This document shows, in pieces, positions 21,769 through 33,009 of a stretch of DNA of 64,000 bases (positions within the stretch are counted from its first letter, which is position 1; every line of letters starts with the position of its first letter). The stretch comes from Epiperipatus broadwayi (Eukaryota > Onychophora > Udeonychophora > Euonychophora > Peripatidae), in the NCBI GenBank assembly GCA_028023455.1, contig JAQFVV010012416.1, forward strand, positions 2,349,767 through 2,413,766, written 5' to 3'. The notes beneath the pieces are model-generated. The model saw only the letters and a list, made by a program, of their open reading frames with translations, searched no databases and had not been told where the DNA came from. Position numbers and translations under genes: made by a program.

Positions 21769-23926
21769 TGTAACGAGCACAGACGTTCGTTACATTGTAT
21801 TTTTATTTATTTATTAAATATGAAAGTAAATTAAAAAGTTCGCATTTAAAAATTTTCTTTAAGAATTAAAAATTGAAATTAAATATCATCTTAAACTCGT
21901 ATATATTAAATCGCACAGATAATGAAAAATTATTAAAATAAAACTTTATTAAAGAAAAAGTATTTTAAAACTAAATTTTAAAAAGATTTGGAGATAAAAT
22001 TATATCTTTAAATTTATCTTTAAATATATCTTTGATTTGGAAAACAGGTTAATTAATCAGAAATGGAAATGATAAATTTAATTAGTCAAATGTAAACCAG
22101 CCTTGGGCATTTAAATGTAAAAACATCGGTCAGATAGGAAAACAATAAAAACTTTAGCAAATGAAATAAATCCATTGGGAAATCAAACCTCAACGAAAAG
22201 GATCATCACATCGATGACGTAATGTTAAGTTAATCTTTCAAAGTAATATAAAAGGACAAGTTTGGAAATTATTGGTTAATTATTATTGATTATTTACGAT
22301 GTGACAGATATGTGTTAGTGCGGAAGTGAAGGAGAAGGGATTGAAAAAGACGCCCGTTCAATCCCTTCAGTTGTTATAAAATGGAAAAATGAAGCATCAC
22401 TTTTCTTATATTCAGAGGACCACAGGATCATCGGGAAATTTAATGCTGGATTTCAAATGGCAAGCAACTGTAAAAGATGAAAATTTCTAAAACCGTAAGA
22501 ACTTTATAAAATATAACGAACAATATTAATTTGAAAACACTAAGAACTTTAAATTTTAAACTTTCCTAGTATTTAATTGTTACAAATAGAATCCTATCTG
22601 ACCAAAGTAAATTCTTTATTAATAGTGTTATTTGATGTATTTTTTTTCTTATTTATGTAAAATCATTTCCATTTATTTATTTTTTGTTCTTTAAGTTTTT
22701 ATCATGATTTTTTTGTTTTTCGTTAAATTAATTATATAAATGTTAAACTTAAGTCGGGCGTGAATGGCTGTATAGATTTGTAAAGTTATATTAGGGGAGG
22801 GTAATCTTAGGTTATTTGTGTCGTTGTTAAATTGGGTCAATGGATTGGATATATTGATGTAGTTAGTAGATGTAGTCGGAGATTCGCTACTGGCAAAATC
22901 GCTTCATATGCCGCACTCTCCCGTTTTGCCTATGGAAGAAATTATAAGACGCAGAACGCAGTTCCTTTCTATGGAGTTTTTTTTTATTGCTCTTCTTGTC
23001 AGATAGATGTCATATTCCTATTTGACGAGAGGCAATTTCTTCTCTTAACTTTTTGGTGCCGCCGTATTTCGTATTACATTGAATACATCGATATATCAGA
23101 TGGATTGGCGCCAGTTTGGCTGTGACTTTTAGCCTAAGGTTCAAAAGCAAATTTATGTAGTCTATTCATACTCAACACTAAATAAAAATGCATTAAATTT
23201 AAGTTGTTTATAGACGTTTGCATGGATTCGTTATCGGTTAATTATGTTTTGGATTTCATATTTGATCAAAATATATAGACATTCGATAAATAATGATACC
23301 TTACTGGTGAGTATCTAAAATGTATTTATTCGGATGTCTTTTAAATGCAAGTATCTTATGGTGAATACTATTGGGTTACGTATAAATTTCCCTCCGCAAT
23401 TGTCAGTAATCAATAATTTTGTATTTTGATCGTTTATGTTTATTTTGAAATGTTTTTGACCGTGAAATCTATGTAACCGATCTATATTCAACATTATTAG
23501 CAAGCTTTCATAAATTTATCTGTGCAAACTTAATTAAAATGTAAAATTAGAATATAATAGTAGTTAAATGTAAATTAAAGTCAAAAATCAAAGTTAAAAA
23601 TGTAGGTTAAATTTTGAAATGTAAAACTAATACTAAAATAATTTTAAATCTTATATATATATGTGAAATAAATAAATGTTTGTGTGTTAATTACTGGCAG
23701 TGGCTTATTATTATTTTTTTTTTATATACTCTTAGATTATATTTTTAAATCTCTGCTATTCCACTGAGCTAGTGACATGGGCTAACGACCGGATGCAAAA
23801 TAAAAAAAAAAATTTTTTTTTTTTTACTTACGTATCTGCCTACTTTATAAATTTTCTAGGTTCAAATGCCTAGATGGCGCCCTGTAGTGCAGATTACATT
23901 AAGTAAAAATTCTCCGGATCATTACA
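21769..23926. mobile_element. Long LTR-like unit inserted in an (AT)n tract
   Basis: Left end TGTAACGAGC and right end TCATTACA give TG...CA termini with an almost matching short inverted repeat (TGTAACGA against TGTAATGA). Both flanks are (AT)n, as if the unit had split a dinucleotide tract, so the target duplication cannot be resolved. Inside are a good TATA box TATAAAAGG (22248-22256), a GGGATTGAA/TTCAATCCC hairpin (22337-22375), a consensus-like splice donor ACCGTAAGAA (22493-22502), a CpG-rich block (22760-23130) and AATAAATAAA-like signals near 23667. It may be a large solo LTR. No gag or pol is present. Confidence 0.45.
22832..23125 (+). other. 97-codon open frame in CpG-rich block, unrecognised
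   Basis: This frame lies in the most CpG-rich 300 bp of the first half of the window. No domain is recognisable: the translation is rich in Tyr, Phe, Arg and Cys and has no clear signal peptide or repeated motif. The block sits inside the LTR-like unit 21769-23926 and downstream of its TATA box. It is more likely an untranslated leader or regulatory segment than a protein gene. Confidence 0.2.
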
Positions 23927-23990
23927 ATATATATATATATTTATGTGCATGTTGAAATGTACTATAAATTTGCGGTTTAATAAATAATAC

Positions 23991-24086
23991 TTTTTTTTTT
24001 ATATGTCAAAGCATTGACCGGGAAGCGAATCCTGGCCAGCTGCTTGGAATGCAGCTATGCTAACCACTAGGCCATCAACACTTGAC
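23991..24086 (-). repeat. tRNA-Gly(TCC)-like SINE or retropseudogene
   Basis: Read on the minus strand, 24081-24011 folds as a 71-nt tRNA. It has a 7-bp acceptor (GTGTTGA/TCAATGC), an A-box-like TGGCCTAGTGG, anticodon arm GCTGC-ATTCCAA-GCAGC with anticodon TCC, and a B-box-like GGATTCGCTTCC. After the acceptor come TTTGACATAT and a poly(A) run (23991-24000). Flanks AAATAATAC (23982-23990) and AAACAATAC (24087-24095) match in 8 of 9. The A tail and duplication indicate retroposition. It is not likely a working tRNA gene because the B box is altered. Confidence 0.75.
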
Positions 24087-24099
24087 AAACAATACATAT

Positions 24100-25970
24100 T
24101 GTATTCTAATCAATGTTTATCAACAAAATATGAGTTATTATGCACTATGTATATATTGAATGCAAGAGTTTGGAACAAAATGTAGCATGTTTTATGGCAC
24201 ACTATAATTTTATCAAGAACAAATTATTTATTCAACTCAATCTCTGACAATTATTATAGACTTAGCTGCTTATAAAATCCCTATCCAGTACTACCTTATC
24301 CACACCTGCAGACTTTAGTCAATCACGAATTTTAAAACTAAATCTAGTGCACCTGGATTTTTAGGATCTAATGCACTTTTCATCCAGAAACCTTCTTTTA
24401 CTTGTTTGTACTATCAAATTATCAGCTAATATTTTGAATCCAAGCCAATAGTATTTGGATATCTGATAAATAAAGATATAAATATAATTTAAAATAAAGA
24501 AAGCCACTACAACTATGAAATATTAGTTCCTGATCAGATTTGATAATAGTGAAAATTGATGGCTAATATATACAAATGGAATGTGAACTATGTTTTCTGA
24601 TTCCAAGAATTGGATATGGGAACTCAAAACATGGACAACCATGTGGGCAGCTGACGGTCAATCAAAAGAGATTCTACAATACCAAGGAGTGCATGTAGAA
24701 GAACAAAAGTGGAATACTTTCTAGGTGAAGCTCCAGGTATTCAGACATGCCATCTGATGAATGCTTCAGTCATCCCCCCTTCATTTGTAGCTTCATCGAG
24801 AAGTTTACCTACAAACATATCAACGTAAACTTAGGAACTCATAACAGATCATATAGATCTATAGTATTATTTTGTAAACCTTTGGGTTATATTGAGTATG
24901 CATATAAAGTGTGTCATTATAAATCTACTAATAGTTTATTATTCTCAAGTCTAATCCTCTGAAGAATAAGACTTCATTATTTTTAACTACATGCCATGTT
25001 TGTTCCATAATATTCAGAATATTTCTTTGATTATTAGTTTTAAGCAATCCAGAGGGCAACAGAGTGTCACTGGTCACAGCAGCTTCCAGATATAAATGTT
25101 TTAGATCTAAAAAATCCAGGTGGACTAAAACAAAGTTCAAAATATCTAACTGATGAAGATAATAAATTAGTCTGGAGATATGAATAAAAATCCATGGATG
25201 GGAATTTGATAAGTACTATTATCTAGTATTTATATATCACCCAAGCCCACAATAAGCATCAAAGTTGGAGGAGAATAATCAAAGATTAGACCTAAAACAA
25301 TTCCTAGAAACAGATGACTGATACCAATTTGGGGTTATCATGTCAGTAGTATAAGACTACTAAGTAAGTGTTTGGGGGAAAGTTTTTAAATTTCAGGGAC
25401 TTTAATTAATCATTACAATGAAAAATATTACTAAACACTCAAGCCTACATTTTAGTAGTGGCTTCCAATGTCATCACATATTTCTCCACAGATATCAAAA
25501 AATAAGATGCTTCATATAAAATATATAAAAAGTGGTAAATAGAACAGTTTTTTGAATAGTTTGATAGACATTATAATGTAGTTTCACTATCTAACACATG
25601 ACTCAAATGGAGATTTTTATTCTGCATGTTAAATTAAAACATATTTCAAACAAATATTCTAAAATAAAAATGGACATTTGTCAGTTCACTAATGAAGCCA
25701 GTTTGATTTTTCTAGACATTACTGGAGTCTTATCAATAGAATTAAGAAGCCCATGAGGTTTCTATATTATCTGCTTCAGAACTCTGATTTAAAATTATTT
25801 CACTTGTGGCTGTAAGAAAACACAAACCATGGAGTATATAATTAATAATTCTTCTGATTATGCCTACATCAGAAAATTGAAGCACTTATTAAAACTATTA
25901 GGAATGTATTTACTGTTTAGAATCTTTTCACTTTCCCCTATAATATTTGTGAATACTTACCTGTCTAAAT
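24100..25970. other. AT-rich DNA with family A-like scraps
   Basis: 24280-24380 has ATAAAATCCCTATCCAGTACT and CACTTTTCATCCAG, recalling family A arms, but too decayed to bound. CAATAGTATTTGGATATCTG occurs at about 24447 and again at about 26343, so a repeat pair is present. Frames at 24747-25140 are not supported as genes. Confidence 0.4.
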
Positions 25971-25977
25971 AATATTG

Positions 25978-26285
25978 AGTTTTTTCCTTTGTTTATATTT
26001 GTAATTCAAATATGCAAATTGTTCATTTGCATAATGAAGTGTTTTTTTTCTGTTTTTTCCTTTGTTTAATTTGTAATTCAAATATGCAAATTGTTCATTT
26101 GCATAATGAAGTGGTTTTTTTCTTTTTTATAACCTTTCATTAAAGTTCATTGTGATTGGTTAACTTCACCAAAAGTGCTCTTAGTATTAGGTTATAAAAA
26201 AGAAAGAACCCCCCATTTCATTATGTAAATGAATAATTTGCAAATTTGAAATGCAATAAACAAATAAAATTTAGACAAATAAACT
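25978..26285. repeat. Tandem duplication plus inverted copy
   Basis: A segment of about 73 bp (TTTTTTCCTTTGTTTA, TTGTAATTCAAATATGCAAA, TTGTTCATTTGCATAATGAAG) is present twice in tandem at 25978-26125. A degenerate inverted copy lies at 26195-26285 after TTATAACCTTTC/TTATAAAAAAG. ATTTGCATAATGA resembles an octamer site but occurs only as part of the repeat. Confidence 0.65.
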
Positions 26286-26682
26286 GGAAATTAATAAATT
26301 AAATATGAATATTAAAAAAATCAGATTTATTTTTTCAAATATCAATAGTATTTGGATATCTGATAAATTCAAATACAAGATTAAAATTCTTCAAGTAAAT
26401 TATAAAAATATAGCAGCAAAATTATTTAAAAAAATAATAAAATAAAAATGTCTTAGAATAAGATTAGAAATAAAGTGATAAAGATGTGAAAGAAATATAA
26501 AATTTAAATACAATAATAATGTAAAGAAGCTGCTCACATGACAATGGCAAAAAATCCCATAAGCCAACCTAGTGTGACTATACATAATGTATGGAAACCA
26601 CTAATCAACTTTGCTCTTAGGAATAAGTGGAGAAATCAGGAGGAACCTCATAGATAAGTATATGAAATTTCTACTGACTGTT

Positions 26683-26836
26683 GCCTTTGGCAGGATGGCT
26701 CAGTTGGTTAGAGCATTACCTTAAAATTCAATAATCAAGAATCTAAGAATTCAGGTTCTAATCCCATGCTAGTACTGTCACTAGTCAGGCCAGCAACACA
26801 TGAAAAAGAGGGGAGAAGAATATCTCTTGAAATGTT
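26683..26836 (+). repeat. tRNA-derived SINE head
   Basis: GGCAGGATGGCTCAGTTGG (26690-26708) supplies an A box, and CAGGTTCTAATCCCA (26752-26766) a B box; the acceptor-like ends GGCAG and CTGTC can pair. The anticodon region is swollen by AT-rich sequence, so this is a SINE promoter rather than a tRNA. The body (ACTAGTCAGGCCAGC onward) runs directly into the minisatellite at 26837. Confidence 0.6.
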
Positions 26837-27408
26837 GTGCATATACTAACCTGTTTGCTGTGATATTACTAACAGTTGTTTGCTGTGGTATTACTAACAG
26901 TTGGTGCATATACTAATCTGTTTGCTGTGATATTACTAACAGTTGTTTGCTGTGGTATTACTAACAGTTAGTGCATATACTAACATGTTTGCTGTGATAT
27001 TACTAACAGTTGTTTGCTGTGGTATTACTAACAGTTGTTTGCTGTGGTATTACTAACAGTTAGTGCATATACTAACCTGTTTGCTGTGATATTACTAACA
27101 GTTGTTTGCTGTGGTATTACTAACAGTTGGTGCATATACTAACCTGTTTGCTGTGATATTACTAACAGTTGTTTGCTGTGGTATTACTAACAGTTAGTGC
27201 ATATACTAACCTGTTTGCTGTGATATTACTAACAGTTGTTTGCTGTGGTATTACTAACAGTTTACTAACAGTTGTTTGCTGTGGTATTACTAACAGTTAG
27301 TGCATATACTAACCTGTTTGCTGTGATATTACTAACAGTTGTTTGCTGTGGTATTACTAACAGTTGGTGCATATACAAACCTGTTTGCTGTGATATTACT
27401 AACAGTTG
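26837..27408. repeat. Minisatellite with about 66-bp higher-order unit
   Basis: The unit consists of A (GTGCATATACTAACCT), B (GTTTGCTGTGATATTACTAA then CAGTT) and C (as B but with GTGGTATT). ABC is repeated eight times. One unit has C twice, one has an extra partial C near 27261, and the last ends after B at 27408. Units are almost identical, so the array is young or homogenised. It directly follows a tRNA-like SINE head. Confidence 0.9.
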
Positions 27409-27419
27409 AATGCATTTGG

Positions 27420-28640
27420 AATATTTAAATAAAATTAAATTGTTCTAAAGACATTCAACACACATATTAGATGATGGAAATAGTTCAATATAAAAATACA
27501 ACAATAATATGTTTAAAAAGATTAATAATAAAATAAGATGTAAAACAGTTAAAGCTAAGAAAATGTTGATTTAATATGCATCAAAATAAAATAGTTTGCT
27601 TAAAAAAAGAAATAGGGCCATATCAGATAAATAGGGATGAAATACTGTTTATTTTTTCATTGGGCTACACTACTTTTTATAAAAATAATTCCAGTGCATA
27701 ACGCTATACTGAAATAAATATACAAATATTAAATCACTCCACATGGTTAAGAAATCCAGTACCACCCTTTGCGAACTAATATATCAATACATTAGCTGGC
27801 TATTTTGAAATATGTACTCTAATGTATTTATATATTTGTTCAAAGAGGGTGATACTGGATTTCTTAACAATGTGGGGTGATTTAATATTTATACTTTTTA
27901 TAATTATAATTATTGCTTTAAATATTTCATTGCAAGATTTATACATAACCTGATGTTTCAACTGTCTTGCAGTCTTCATCAGAGCTTCACTTTTAAAAAT
28001 GTCTAAAAAGTGTTTTTTTTTCTTTTAAACATTTTTAAATCTTATACATTTTGAGGGATGATCATAAATAATCTTTACAAGAGCAAATTAAAGAGTTTTC
28101 CAGAATTAAATAAATGCATTTCATTTGAGTTGATAAAATAATCACTCTATGTTTAAGAAATGCCATCTTAGTTTTAGAAAAGGAAGTTATTTTGACCATT
28201 TTATTTTACCTGATTATTAACTTACTTGATATAAACTGTATTTATTTAAAATGTAATTCTGATAATAGAATAATTAATAAAATATAACTATGATAATAAA
28301 GTAATCTAAATGTGAGTTGTTTATAAAGAATCCGAATGAGCATCATGTATACCAATTTTCTTGGATCAGCTTTTGTGGTAATAAGGCAGTGCTTGTAGAT
28401 AATGAAGATTGTCTTAATAAAATGTTGTATAGGATTTACAGATAATGTTGATAGTAAGGGATCAAAATAAACAGAATTAAAACTAAAGTCATGAAAATAA
28501 CTGATGAGAAAAAGAACATGTTTTGGGTAAGAAATTATTTAAATAAATTAGTTTAAAATACTGGAAATAGTAATAAATTTATCTTAAAAATCCAACAAGT
28601 TCCAGGATTTTTATATATTTAAGAGGTTATTCCATACCCT
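27420..28640. other. AT-rich DNA with an inverted repeat
   Basis: Contains the fold-back at 27719-27894. CTGATGAAGACTGC ... GAAACATC lies on the minus strand at 27951-27984, a hammerhead-core-like sequence without a convincing helix I. No coding sequence recognised. Confidence 0.5.
27719..27894. repeat. Inverted repeat with ATTAAATCAC ends
   Basis: AATATTAAATCACTCCACAT, GGTTAAGAAATCCAGTA and CACCCTTTG on the left pair with CAAAGAGGGTG, TACTGGATTTCTTAACAA and TGTGGGGTGATTTAATATT on the right. The loop centre is near 27805. It is a MITE-like or fold-back element of the same general design as others here. Confidence 0.7.
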
Positions 28641-28654
28641 AGTAAAGTTATATT

Positions 28655-29150
28655 TAAACCATTAAATTACCACATAACTATCTTTTCTTATGCTTACACA
28701 AGCTGTTAAAACAGTATCAACTTTTATAATGCCACCTAGTAATGAATAGATGCTTGAAAGTTGTGCATTTTAATTCCTATCCAGTACCTCCACATTCATT
28801 ATCCCAGACTAGTTTCTAGCTTATTGCTTTCATCAATGAGGAGTCTTGGATCTGAGAGAATGTGCCTAGATATTTGGATCTAATGCACCCCTCTAGCACC
28901 CACCAGTTTTATAGTTAACTAAAAAGTTAAAATGTGGGTACTGGTGGAGTGCATAAATCCGAAGATTTATGTTCACTACTCTCAGATTCTAAGCTTCTCA
29001 CTGATACAGTCCATAAACTATGAACTAGTTTGGGAATATTGGATGCATAAGCACTGGATAGAGATTAACGTGCACAATCTTCTAGCATATAATGATTACT
29101 AGATCTTGCAGTAGGTGGTACTATTGTGTGGAAAAAGTTGCTACTGTTTC
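28655..29150 (+). mobile_element. Family A fold-back element, diverged copy
   Basis: Same order as 20961-21456: leader with CTTTTCTTATGCTTACACAA, left arm from AAAACAG (28712), and right arm ending TGCTACTGTTT. The left arm read on the minus strand (28801-28843) has the hammerhead pattern TCCTCA, TTGATGA, AAGCAATAAGCTA, GAAACTAGTC, TGGGAT, with the first core base changed. The sense motif in the right arm (28995-29032) is more decayed. No clear flanking duplication. Confidence 0.65.
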
Positions 29151-29159
29151 AAGATTACA

Positions 29160-30400
29160 ATTCATAAAGAAAATTAATTTTTAAATCAGTTTCTTAGTGC
29201 ATATTATGATGTGGGAGTAGAAATGTGGACAATTGAAAAAATTAAAAATATTGAAGATTATAAAGATGTTGATTTCAGAGAGAATACAAAAGATAAGTTT
29301 AAATAGTATTGTGGAATTAATAAAAAAACATGTAAATAAAGATAATGGTTGAATAAATTATGAAGCATGTACTTAGGAACAGAAGAATTATGAATTTGTA
29401 TATGTTGAAAGAGAACATAAATAGGTTCAGCACCAGATTATTTTTTGCATAGGCAAGATCAGCTACTTGCCCCCCCCCCCTTACCAAAAAAAAAGATTTA
29501 CCAACTTCGATTTGTAATAACAGATGTTTTGTAAAAAAAAAAATTTAAAAAAACACAAAATTGATTATTTTCACAAAAACAATTAATTCGTACAACCCGT
29601 AATGGTAATGTTGTGGCCATCATGGAACTTTGTACCCTAGTCAGCTGTCTAGTTGGTTTAATATTAGTTAGGTCCTAACTAAGTGCAATGATTCTTAACC
29701 GATATTCTATAAACTTGTTACAAAAATTCCTTGAAATTATGAAAATTTATTATGAAAATAGTATAATTGTCCTTAAACTTACTGGCAATGAGGGCTTGAA
29801 TAAACGGTAGTATAAGTAGCTTATGCAATCAAACTTTAACTTTTATTTCTAAGTGAAATAACTAGGTCTATCTCTTTTTGTCGCCGTCATTTATACTCTT
29901 TTTTTTTTTTTGCAGACTTGTGATGTGTGTCATATAAAAGCATTAGATTTTTAAAAAAGGTTACTGCCTGATTTAAACATAAATTATTCTATTGATAAAT
30001 AATTTTAATAATTATTATTTTCAATTTTTATTAGATGTTTTGATCTTTGGTTAAAATTTATTTTATTAGAAAATGAATTTGCTAACATAATAATTTATAA
30101 TGTCTAAACTTATTACATGAAATCATATTTCTAAAACAATTAGATCTGATATTGATATCACATGGAAATTAATTGAAATAAACACTGTTTATTTTATTTA
30201 TTTATACAAATTAATTATTTTGAGTACCGTTCTTCACAAATATGTTTACTACTGTGTAATCTGTAATCTAAAAGTTCGAATAAAAGGTATGTTTCTTTAT
30301 ATTGTTAGTTTTATAACTGCGTTGCTTTATATATATAAATGTTATTAAGTTCATCAAAAAGTTTGTATAACCAAAGTTTCCTATGATTTTGAAAATGAAG
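29160..30400. other. AT-rich non-coding DNA
   Basis: Homopolymer runs (C at 29470, T at 29899) and no open frame of note. No feature recognised. Confidence 0.5.
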
Positions 30401-30407
30401 AGTCATT

Positions 30408-30510
30408 TTTTTTCTCGTGTGTCATAGCATCAGCCGGGAAGCGAACCTGCTAACCCGGGATAACTGCTTGTAAAGCGGCTGTCACTGACCTCTCTACCAC
30501 CAATGCTTTA
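30408..30510 (-). repeat. tRNA-like SINE, second copy
   Basis: On the minus strand, 30507-30426 is an 82-nt tRNA-like sequence with AGCATTG/TGATGCT ends, an A-box-like TGGTAGAGAGG, a seven-base loop TTTACAA giving a TAC anticodon, and a B-box-like GGTTCGCTTCCC. It continues with ATGACACACGAG into poly(A), as do the copies at 24 kb and 50.4 kb. Confidence 0.65.
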
Positions 30511-30639
30511 TAGGCGGTAATTACAAAAGTTATAGAAGAAAAAAGTTTATTGATGTTCTTAGTGAAGTGGCGTTCATAGAAATAAGAGAAGAATTGCTTT
30601 AATGATTATATCCTTTTTTTTAAAAAAAATAACATTTTA

Positions 30640-30990
30640 TATTTAATGAGAGGGAATTTGAACCCAGACTTTCAAGCTCCTTTTCAATCATTAAATTTTC
30701 AATGACATGAATGGCTAACATTGGAGTGTGGAGAAGATTGAAGCCTGTCCATTAAAGTTTGAAGATTTGCTATCTTAATATAAATCGAGCATAGATTATA
30801 TATATGTGTATATATGTGTGTGTGTGTGGAAGATGACAATCTGGATCAACTGATAGATGCCTGTTAAGCTATTGGAGATCATTTACCTTTTCCACAAATA
30901 TGTGGTCATAATTATTGATTGTATAAGATAAAGTGGCTGACTTAAGGAAGCTTTGAAGGCTGGGTTCAAATCCCTTTTAATTACATCTAG
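30640..30990. mobile_element. Fold-back element family E
   Basis: Terminal inverted repeats: GGAATTTGAACCCAGACTTT near the left end against AAGGCTGGGTTCAAATCCCT near the right end. The inside contains AATGGCTAACATTGGAGTGT, CCTGTCCATTAAAGTTTG and a (GT)n tract at 30810-30829. Part of it recurs inverted at 9440-9790. The 63-codon frame at 30953 is incidental. Confidence 0.65.
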
Positions 30991-31092
30991 CTTAAGTATA
31001 TATACTATACTTGTATTTAAATATTACACATTTACATTTTTAATATTTTATACATTTTTCTGTTTTTATTCAAAAGATCACAATAAAATAAG

Positions 31093-31905
31093 TGTAGTGT
31101 TTTGTAAAAATGGCAGACATGTTTGTGCACTCCAGAAAAACTAGAATGTATTCGAGTTTTTAGATCACGCACTGATAACTGTGGAATTTAATTAAGGCAT
31201 TGACATAATGGCGATCGACAATTTCAAGAAATATTTGCTGATTGCAAATATTTCTAGATAAGAGACGTTATTTTATTGGACGGTGTATTGATTGATTGTT
31301 GCAGTTATCAGAAAGTGATAAGAAGACTGGGTAACAACTACGCAGTGTAATATAGAGAGTAGTAGAGAGCAGTCACACAGTATTCGAGTAGCGGACAGTA
31401 TTGAGTGCATCTACAGTAGAGTTACTGTTTAATTCCAGTGCCCAGTGGAAATGTAGTTCACGGGTATAGCTAAAGGAGACCACAGCCTGAGGAAACTGTC
31501 TGGATAGCTGCTGAATAAAGAGTTGAGTTTCCAGTGGTTTTCAAGTGAAGTAGACTGTTGCAGAGATGTAAACTGTAAGGAGCTTAAGGTCAGTCGCAGT
31601 GCTTACTACAAAGCGTTCGTGTACAGCTAAACTGGACTGGGGTGAAGGTATGCCCATTGTGAACTGTTTTTGTAGCAGCCAGCCTGAAAGAACATCGTGG
31701 GAATTGAATTTTAGTGAACTGTAGAAATAGACTCGTTGCAGACCATCTGTTTGCAGACCATTCATTGGAGAGCAGTCGGTACAGACCATTCATTGGAGAG
31801 CATCCATGGCAGAGCATTCATTGCAGACCATTCATTTGGAGAGCATCCATTGCAGAGAATCTGTGCAGAGTGTATTCAGGGCATTGGTTGCAGACCATTT
31901 GTTAA
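31093..31905 (+). mobile_element. 5' LTR-like copy, 3' end missing
   Basis: Starts TGTAGTGTTTTG and tracks the LTR at 32076 through the start, the ATTTGCTGATTGCAAATATT hairpin, a CAGTGGAAATG segment and the GCAGACCATTCATTGGAGAG repeats. It then loses similarity near 31905, before the LTR's TGGCACAGTC tail. With no LTR end and no primer-binding site, the 5' LTR junction was removed together with most of the interior. ORFs at 31541-31918 in both directions are products of the internal repeats. Confidence 0.8.
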
Positions 31906-32075
31906 CATCGGAAGCTGAGTTCCACCATGTTTGCGAAGTCACCATTGAATGTAACTGGTGAAAATGTTTCAGCAGCAGTTTGAATCGAACATTTCTAAGT
32001 GAAATAACAAGAAAGTAGGAATAGAAAAACAACACCAAGAAATCGCAACAAGGGTTTTTCTGGAGTGGGGGGAGG
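31906..32075 (+). mobile_element. Residual interior with polypurine tract
   Basis: About 170 bp separate the two LTR copies. They end in AGTGGGGGGAGG (32064-32075), a purine run immediately before the TGTAG of the 3' LTR, exactly where a plus-strand primer (polypurine tract) belongs. No gag, pol or primer-binding site remains. The element is therefore a deletion derivative, immobile unless helped. Confidence 0.75.
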
Positions 32076-33009
32076 TGTAGTGTTTTGTAAAAGTGGCAGA
32101 CATGTTTGTGCACTCCAGAGAAACTAGAATGTATTTGAGAGGTTGTTTTTAGATCACGCACTGGTAATTGTGGAATTTAATTAAGGCATTGACATAATGG
32201 CGATCGACAATTTCAAGAAATATTTGCTGATTACAAATATTTCTAGATAAGAGATGTTACCTTATTGGACAGTTATCAGAAAGCGATAAGAAGACTGGGT
32301 AACAACTATGCAGTGTAATATAGAGAGTAATAGAGAGCAGTCACGCAGTATTGGAGTAGTGGACAGTATTGAATGCATCTACAGTAGAGTTACTGTTCAA
32401 TTCCAGTGCCCAGTGGAAATGTAGTTCACAGGTATAGCTGGAGGAGACCACAGCCTGAGGAAATTGTCTGGATAGCAGCTGAATAAAGAGTTGAGCTTCC
32501 AGTGGTTTTCAAGTGAAGTAGACTGTTGCAGAGATGTAAGCTGTAAGGAGCTTAAGGTCAGTCACAGTGCTTACTATGAAGCGTTCGTGTACAGCTAAAC
32601 TGGACTGGGGCAAAGGTATACCCATTGTGAACCATTTTTGTAGCAGCCAGCCTGAAAGAACATCGTGGGAATTGAACTTTAGCAAACTGTAGAAATAGAC
32701 TCATTGTAGACAATTCATTGGAGGGCATCCATTTGCAGACCATTCATTGGAGAGCAGTCGGTGCAGACCATTTTGTTTGGAGAGCATCCATGGCAGAGCA
32801 TTCATTGCAGACCATTCGTTTGGAGAGCATCCGTTGCAGAGAATACAGAGCGTATTCAGAGCATTCATTGCAGACCATTCATTGGAGAGCATCCACAGCA
32901 GAGCATTCATTGCAAGAGAACATCGTGGGAATTGAACATAGTTATTTGCTGACCACACAGTCATACTTGCAGATATAACATTGGCACAGTCAGACTTGCA
33001 GATAAAACA
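32076..33009 (+). mobile_element. 3' LTR of the deleted retrotransposon
   Basis: 934 bp, from TGTAGTGTTTTG to AAAACA. The end is set by alignment with the solo LTR at 11443-12026. It contains the 25-bp-type repeats GCAGACCATTCATTGGAGAG / GCATCCAT, about six to eight degenerate units at 32707-32915. Flanking bases ATAAG (31088-31092) and GCATT (33010-33014) do not match, so this pair of LTRs is not a simple insertion. It differs from the 31093 copy by indels, including loss of the TGTATTGATTGATTGTTGC segment. Confidence 0.85.

Noticed and set aside
23715-23815. Possible tRNA-like segment on the minus strand (CTAGCTCAGTGG)
   Set aside because: Only the A-box-like part is present; no B box or acceptor stem can be formed.
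23872-23884. TGGCGCCC resembling a tRNA-Lys primer-binding site
   Set aside because: It is only eight bases long, not adjacent to an LTR end, and the following bases do not continue the match.
26837-27408. Repeated TACTAAC resembling splice branch points
   Set aside because: It is part of the minisatellite unit; no introns or exons are nearby.
26837-27408. CRISPR-like array
   Set aside because: The repeats are contiguous, with no unique spacers, and the sequence is eukaryotic in character.
27951-27984. Third hammerhead candidate (CTGATGAAGACTGC...GAAACATC, minus)
   Set aside because: The core bases are present, but there is no helix I and no clear cleavage triplet.
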